Below, in pieces: positions 51,757 to 55,958 of a stretch of 55,958 nucleotides of DNA (position 1 is its first letter; every line of letters starts with the position of its first letter). Origin of the DNA: Candidatus Cacconaster caballi (lineage in GTDB: Bacteria; Bacteroidota; Bacteroidia; Bacteroidales; UBA932); assembly GCA_018065695.1 (NCBI GenBank), contig JAGHST010000007.1, forward strand, positions 1 through 55,958. Direction: 5' to 3'. The notes beneath the pieces were generated by a model. That model was not told where the DNA came from, did no database searches, and was given only the letters and a program-made list of their open reading frames with translations. The position numbers were made by a program, and so were the translations under genes.

Positions 51757-53373
51757 ATGATAAAGCGCCTGACAATAGAGAATTACATTCTGATCAATCA
51801 CCTGGACACTCAGTTTCCGGGTGACCTTGTCATTATAACCGGCGAAACGGGCGCCGGCAAGTCGATTCTCCTTGGCGCGCTTTCACTCCTTCTCGGTGCA
51901 AAGGCCGATGCTTCAGTAGTGAAGGATTCATCCCGCAACTGTGTGGTGGAGGCCGAATTCGAAACAGCTGCAGAGCCGATGATCATACGCCGCGTGGTAA
52001 GCGCACAGGGGCGTTCGCGCGCCTTTGTCAACGATGAACCCGTAACGCTTGATGCTCTGAAGGAGATGTCATCCAATCTGCTTGATATCCACTCGCAGAA
52101 CCAGCATCTTCTTCTTGCGGACCGCCGTTTCCAACTTTCCGTCATAGACGGCTATGCATCTCTCGGACAAGAAACAAAAAATTATTCCACCCTGTATCAG
52201 CAATATGCCGCATCCTGCCGCGAACTTGAAACTCTTGAAAGCGGCATTGCCCGCTCGGAAAGGGACCGTGAGTACCTTGAGTTTCAATACGGGAAATTAT
52301 GCGCGGCGAATCTTGTCGAGGGAGAACTTCCCGAACTTGAAGCGCAGCAGAAGCAGCTGGCCAACAGCGAGCAGATCAGGGAAAGTCTCGAAAAGGCAGT
52401 CTCTTTGTTTGACGACGGTCGTCAGCCTCTTGACAGTGTGCTCAAAGAAGCGGAATCTTCTCTTTCCAGAGTGGCAGAGTATGTCCCCGGACTGAAAGAG
52501 ATTTGTGACAGGATTTCCAGCGCCCGCATCGAACTGAAAGACATTTATGAAGATATAGAAGGCCGAAGGGAGAGCGCTGCAAGTTCGCCTCAGCGTCTTG
52601 AGGATGTGGAAAGCCGCCTCGCTCTGCTGTATGACCTCATGCGCCTCCACGGAGTTTCCTCCGTAGAGGAACTTGCCGCTTTGAGGGATTCCATTGCCGG
52701 AAAACTCGGTGGCTGCAGAGAAGATAAGGAAAAGTTGGAAGAATTGCGCCGAAGCTGTGCAGAACTGAAGTCGCGCTGCACTCTGGCTGCTGATGCACTG
52801 CACGCAAAACGTGCAGCTGCCGCCGGAAAACTCTCCGATATTCTTCAGACGCAGATACGCGAACTGGAAATGCCTCGGGCCGTTTTCTCGATAAAAGTTG
52901 TGAAGAAAGATTCGTTCGGCCCTGACGGGGCGTCGGACATCATTTTCCTCTTCAATGCCAACGGTGGAGAAATGCAGAACCTTTCCAAATGTGCCAGCGG
53001 CGGTGAACTTTCACGTATAATGCTCTGCATAAAATCACTGGTATCACGCTTCGCGGGGATGCCTACCGTTATTTTCGATGAAATCGATACCGGTGTGTCT
53101 GGCAGCATAGCTGACAGGATGGGAAGGATGATTGTAGAGATGGGAAGCCATCAGCAGGTCTTCGCAATCACACATCTTCCTCAGGTTGCAAGCAAAGGTT
53201 CCGCACACTATCTCGTATATAAGGAAATCGGGCCTCAAGGGCCTCAGAGCCATATAAAAATATTGGAAGGGGAGGAGCGTACCCGCGAAATCGCCCGTAT
53301 GCTCAGCGGCTCCACGGTAACGCCTCAGGCATTGGCCAATGCCGAGGTGCTTTTGAAAACAGACAAACAATAA
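51757..53373 (+). CDS. recN: DNA repair ATPase RecN
   Basis: SMC-like ATPase for double-strand break repair, 538 residues. Walker A GETGAGKS (29-36), a coiled-coil centre from about 160 to 370, ABC signature [12 protein letters not shown] (near 408) and Walker [13 protein letters not shown]. The Ser-Gln-Asn H-S-Q-N-Q-H segment near 113 is the Q-loop region of the family. It is followed 11 bases later by nagB. Confidence 0.96.
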   Translation: MIKRLTIENYILINHLDTQFPGDLVIITGETGAGKSILLGALSLLLGAKADASVVKDSSRNCVVEAEFETAAEPMIIRRVVSAQGRSRAFVNDEPVTLDALKEMSSNLLDIHSQNQHLLLADRRFQLSVIDGYASLGQETKNYSTLYQQYAASCRELETLESGIARSERDREYLEFQYGKLCAANLVEGELPELEAQQKQLANSEQIRESLEKAVSLFDDGRQPLDSVLKEAESSLSRVAEYVPGLKEICDRISSARIELKDIYEDIEGRRESAASSPQRLEDVESRLALLYDLMRLHGVSSVEELAALRDSIAGKLGGCREDKEKLEELRRSCAELKSRCTLAADALHAKRAAAAGKLSDILQTQIRELEMPRAVFSIKVVKKDSFGPDGASDIIFLFNANGGEMQNLSKCASGGELSRIMLCIKSLVSRFAGMPTVIFDEIDTGVSGSIADRMGRMIVEMGSHQQVFAITHLPQVASKGSAHYLVYKEIGPQGPQSHIKILEGEERTREIARMLSGSTVTPQALANAEVLLKTDKQ

Positions 53374-53384
53374 ACGATAATACA

Positions 53385-54197
53385 ATGCGTCTAATCATTC
53401 AAGAATCCTATGGCAAGATGTCTCAGTGGGCTGCGGCATACATTGCCAAGAAAATCAACGATTTCAAACCTACACCAGAAAAACCTTTCGTTCTCGGTCT
53501 GCCGACAGGCTCCACACCGGTGGGAACGTACAAGGAACTCATCCACCTCTGCCGTATAGGGAAAGTGTCGTTCAAAAACGTCGTGACATTCAATATGGAC
53601 GAATATGTGGGCATTCCTGAGAACCACCCTGAAAGCTACCATACCTTTATGTGGGACAACTTCTTCTCTCACGTGGACATTCAGAAGGAGAATATCAATA
53701 TTCTCAACGGTAATGCTCATGATCTTGAGAAGGAATGCTCCGATTATGAAGCCCGCATCAAGGCTTGCGGCGGCATAGACCTCTTTATGGGCGGCATAGG
53801 TCCTGACGGCCATATCGCCTTCAACGAGCCCGGCTCATCCCTCAATTCACGCACGAGAGTCAAATCTTTGACCACCGATACCATAATCGCAAATTCCCGT
53901 TTCTTCGACAATGACATCAACAAAGTGCCTAAGACAGCACTCACGGTAGGTGTCGCCACCATTATGGATGCCAAGGAAGTTATGATTCTGGCAAACGGCC
54001 ACAACAAAGCCCGCGCCCTGTATCACGCTGTCGAAGGGGCAGTCAACCATATGTGGACCATCTCCTCGATGCAACTCCATCCGAAGGGCATAATCGTATG
54101 CGACGATGCTGCAACCGTAGAGTTGAAGGTCGGAACAGTTAATTATTTCAAGGATATTGAGAAGAGCAATATCGACCCTATTTCTCTATTGAAATAG
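53385..54197 (+). CDS. nagB: Glucosamine-6-phosphate deaminase
   Basis: Converts glucosamine-6-phosphate to fructose-6-phosphate and ammonia, 270 residues. [16 protein letters not shown] (38-53) binds the phosphate, FNMDEYVG contains the catalytic Asp, [18 protein letters not shown] near 140 holds the second active-site block with the ring-opening His, and [19 protein letters not shown] follows. All known catalytic positions are present. The last 20 bases overlap a convergent gene. It is unlinked to the ROK/SIS operon. Confidence 0.96.
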   Translation: MRLIIQESYGKMSQWAAAYIAKKINDFKPTPEKPFVLGLPTGSTPVGTYKELIHLCRIGKVSFKNVVTFNMDEYVGIPENHPESYHTFMWDNFFSHVDIQKENINILNGNAHDLEKECSDYEARIKACGGIDLFMGGIGPDGHIAFNEPGSSLNSRTRVKSLTTDTIIANSRFFDNDINKVPKTALTVGVATIMDAKEVMILANGHNKARALYHAVEGAVNHMWTISSMQLHPKGIIVCDDAATVELKVGTVNYFKDIEKSNIDPISLLK

Positions 54198-55305
54198 TGA
54201 AGTCGGGCGAATAGACCAGATTGCGGGTGGCGCAGTTGTGCCATCCGCTTTTTTCATCACTTCTGACGAAGTGGAAACTGCATTGAAGAAGTTCCATAGG
54301 GTGGGAGGAGATATTGGCGGCAAACTGACTGCCTTCCTGACGAATCACCTCAAGGAAATAGGTGAGGATGTCGAAACCCTGGAATGAGAACGCTGTGGGC
54401 TCAGTGTTGAAAAGAGCGCGGTACTTCAAGATGAAGTCCTTTGTGACAGGATCTGAATAATCCACGAAGTATGGCGCCGAGAAATGGCCGTTGAGCAGGT
54501 AGAAACTGTCCGTATCCACCGAATCGAAATTACGTATCCTGTTGCTGCAGAACACTTGGATTGGAATATATCTCCCCGTCATCTTGAGATTTCTGATGAC
54601 GTCCGGAGCAAACGCCGGGTCTTCGGAAGCTACGATTATCTTATAAGTGTATCGGTCTGACCATTGTTTGCCGAGCGAGATGCCGAGCTCTCTGCCTCGC
54701 AGAATGTCATAACTTACCGGAGTGTAGTTTTCTATGCCGTTTTCAAGGAGATGGACTTTGATGGAATCTGCGAGCGGGTCAGAAGGGAATCTGGAGTCGC
54801 AGAACAGATATACTCTCTCGCTGTAGGAAGGAGAAACTCCGGCAATGAGATTTCTGATCTGGTTTTTGTGTGAAACCGGAACCTGGAACAGGTAAGGATT
54901 GTCTGCAAGAAGTGAGTCCGCCCGGCTGTCCATTGCGCTGACAAGAGGAATTTGCCTTGTGGCAGCAAATTCCGCAAGGGGACGGAGCTTGTCAAGTGTG
55001 TTGGTGCTGATGAGGAGATCGTTTCCCTCAAGCACTTCCATTCCTTCCTGCAAAAGCTCCATTTCGTCATATACGGAGAGTACGACATCCATCTCCATTG
55101 TGCCTTTCGCCTGATAGACCGCCTGCAGGGCTCCGCTGTAGAAATCCATTGCCTGATTGGATGGAGAATCGGAGCGGGCGTGGAACGGGAGTACAAGCGC
55201 AATGCGCGCCTCGGTCTTTTCGGCCGTCGCTTCATAAAACGGTTCCTGAGCGGCGGCCGAAACGGCCACAAGGAGTGCTGATGCTATTGAAAGGACTCTC
55301 CGCAT
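54178..55305 (-). CDS. Exported periplasmic-binding-protein-like fold protein
   Basis: A 375-residue exported protein with a signal peptide of about 20 residues ending SAAAQ. The rest has the two-lobed type I periplasmic-binding pattern: [16 protein letters not shown] opening strand, [41 protein letters not shown] and [15 protein letters not shown]. It resembles the branched-chain-amino-acid-binding or LpoA-like domain found in Bacteroidota, often with LysM repeats, which are absent here. No transport genes are adjacent. Ligand unknown. Starts seven bases after the OmpH gene, so probably co-transcribed with it. Confidence 0.75.
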   Translation of the reverse strand: MRRVLSIASALLVAVSAAAQEPFYEATAEKTEARIALVLPFHARSDSPSNQAMDFYSGALQAVYQAKGTMEMDVVLSVYDEMELLQEGMEVLEGNDLLISTNTLDKLRPLAEFAATRQIPLVSAMDSRADSLLADNPYLFQVPVSHKNQIRNLIAGVSPSYSERVYLFCDSRFPSDPLADSIKVHLLENGIENYTPVSYDILRGRELGISLGKQWSDRYTYKIIVASEDPAFAPDVIRNLKMTGRYIPIQVFCSNRIRNFDSVDTDSFYLLNGHFSAPYFVDYSDPVTKDFILKYRALFNTEPTAFSFQGFDILTYFLEVIRQEGSQFAANISSHPMELLQCSFHFVRSDEKSGWHNCATRNLVYSPDFTISIEK

Positions 55306-55312
55306 CAGTGCG

Positions 55313-55924
55313 TTATTTTTTGTTTCTCTCTTTGATGTAGATGGCGTTGAGGTTGTCGACAATCTCCTGAGTGATGTCAAGGCCGCTGTTGCCGACGATT
55401 ACTACGTTGGTAGCATCTGAAGTGGTCAGGATAGCTGCGAAATTGTGCTCTTTGTTGTACTCCTCAAGATATGTCTTGATGGCGTCCATAACCTGATTGT
55501 TGAGCACGATTTCCTCTTCCTGAAGTTCATACTGACGCTGCTGGGCGAGATTCTGGAACTCCTGCTGCCTCTGCTGGAGGGAAGCCTGCTGCTGCTCTGC
55601 TGCAGAACGGGTCAGAAGACCTTTGTTGAACTGGTTTTCAAAAGCCTTGATATCGCTTTCGAGTTTGCGTCCCTTCTTGCTGAGGTCGTCCTGAATGGTC
55701 TGAGCCTTTGCTTCGAGAGATGAGCGAAGGTCGCTGTACATATCGTACTGCATTATGAGGGTGTCGATACGGACATATACGATGTCGCCTGCTGCTGCCG
55801 TTGCGGTCTGTGCTGCATCTTCCGTTTTCTTGGTCGAACTCTTCGGTGAGACGAGAGTGAGGACGAGAGCAACGACAGCTACGACGGCAGCTGCGATGCT
55901 CAGGATAAGTGAACTGTTTTTCAT
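55313..55924 (-). CDS. OmpH/Skp-family periplasmic chaperone
   Basis: A 203-residue Skp/OmpH-like chaperone for outer-membrane proteins. A hydrophobic segment (6-26) ends without a clear signal-peptidase site (TLVSPKSS), so it may stay as a membrane anchor. The short beta motif IVYVRIDTLIMQYDMY is followed by a long Gln/Glu-rich coiled coil (about 65-155) and a terminal strand (FAAILTTSDATNVVIV). These are the tentacle and body of Skp. The 34 bases beyond the ATG to the window edge hold no -7 box I can recognise. Confidence 0.9.
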   Translation of the reverse strand: MKNSSLILSIAAAVVAVVALVLTLVSPKSSTKKTEDAAQTATAAAGDIVYVRIDTLIMQYDMYSDLRSSLEAKAQTIQDDLSKKGRKLESDIKAFENQFNKGLLTRSAAEQQQASLQQRQQEFQNLAQQRQYELQEEEIVLNNQVMDAIKTYLEEYNKEHNFAAILTTSDATNVVIVGNSGLDITQEIVDNLNAIYIKERNKK

Positions 55925-55958
55925 TGCTTTTTATTGATTATAATTAATTTGAATATTC

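Overview
The window reads as one contiguous chromosomal segment of a Bacteroidota bacterium, most likely of the order Bacteroidales. The indicators are the TAnnTTTG -7 promoter boxes before most transcription units, the near absence of Shine-Dalgarno leaders, the six-gene Na+-NQR operon, a DUF4290 gene ahead of ftsK, the bamD-rpoZ(Rpb6)-recN order, a LolA-like gene behind ftsK, and DUF4886/DUF4493-type secreted proteins. GC content looks close to 50%. There are no rRNA genes, CRISPR arrays, intact insertion sequences or prophage genes. Species cannot be assigned from the sequence alone.

Layout. 0.2-5 kb: an MFS exporter, a beta-carbonic anhydrase and a sugar-handling operon (ROK kinase, MFS permease, SIS-domain protein). 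5-11 kb: a C_GCAxxG_C_C redox-type protein coupled to a secreted S9 peptidase, a secreted SGNH-EEP fusion protein, and a head-to-head pair of deoxynucleoside kinase and Gate-domain membrane protein. 10.7-18.5 kb: DUF4290-ftsK-lolA-like, a Nudix hydrolase, an RNA m5C methyltransferase split into two overlapping frames, and a UvrD/PcrA helicase. 18.6-24.6 kb: nqrABCDEF with a strong terminator; NqrC carries an unusual 11-cysteine tail. 24.6-25 kb: tRNA-Lys and a possible coding remnant. 25-29.7 kb: secreted M28 peptidase, PhzF-like protein coupled to a DUF4886 protein, and a lipoprotein. 29.9-43.8 kb: a surface-polysaccharide locus (GT4, flippase, a cytidylyltransferase-like/PLP fusion, LicD, further glycosyltransferases, YfhO, SLBB export protein, chain-length regulator). 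43.8-48.5 kb: a short PriA, tRNA-Phe, TfoX-like protein, and a GDPD-Fur-Gate operon. 48.7-56 kb: YitT-like protein, trxB-bamD-rpoZ-recN-nagB, a periplasmic-binding-like protein and an OmpH/Skp chaperone.

How the genes work together. Nqr couples NADH oxidation to Na+ export. The polysaccharide locus supplies activation, transfer, flipping, length control and outer-membrane export of a glycan probably carrying a phospho-amine group, but no polymerase or initiating transferase is seen here. BamD, OmpH/Skp and the LolA-like protein serve envelope assembly; PriA, RecN, UvrD and FtsK serve chromosome maintenance.

Architecture. Genes are tightly packed. Most convergent pairs overlap at their 3' ends, several operon junctions are ATGA overlaps, and a subset of genes has its -7 box only 3-8 nt from the start codon, which points to leaderless transcripts.
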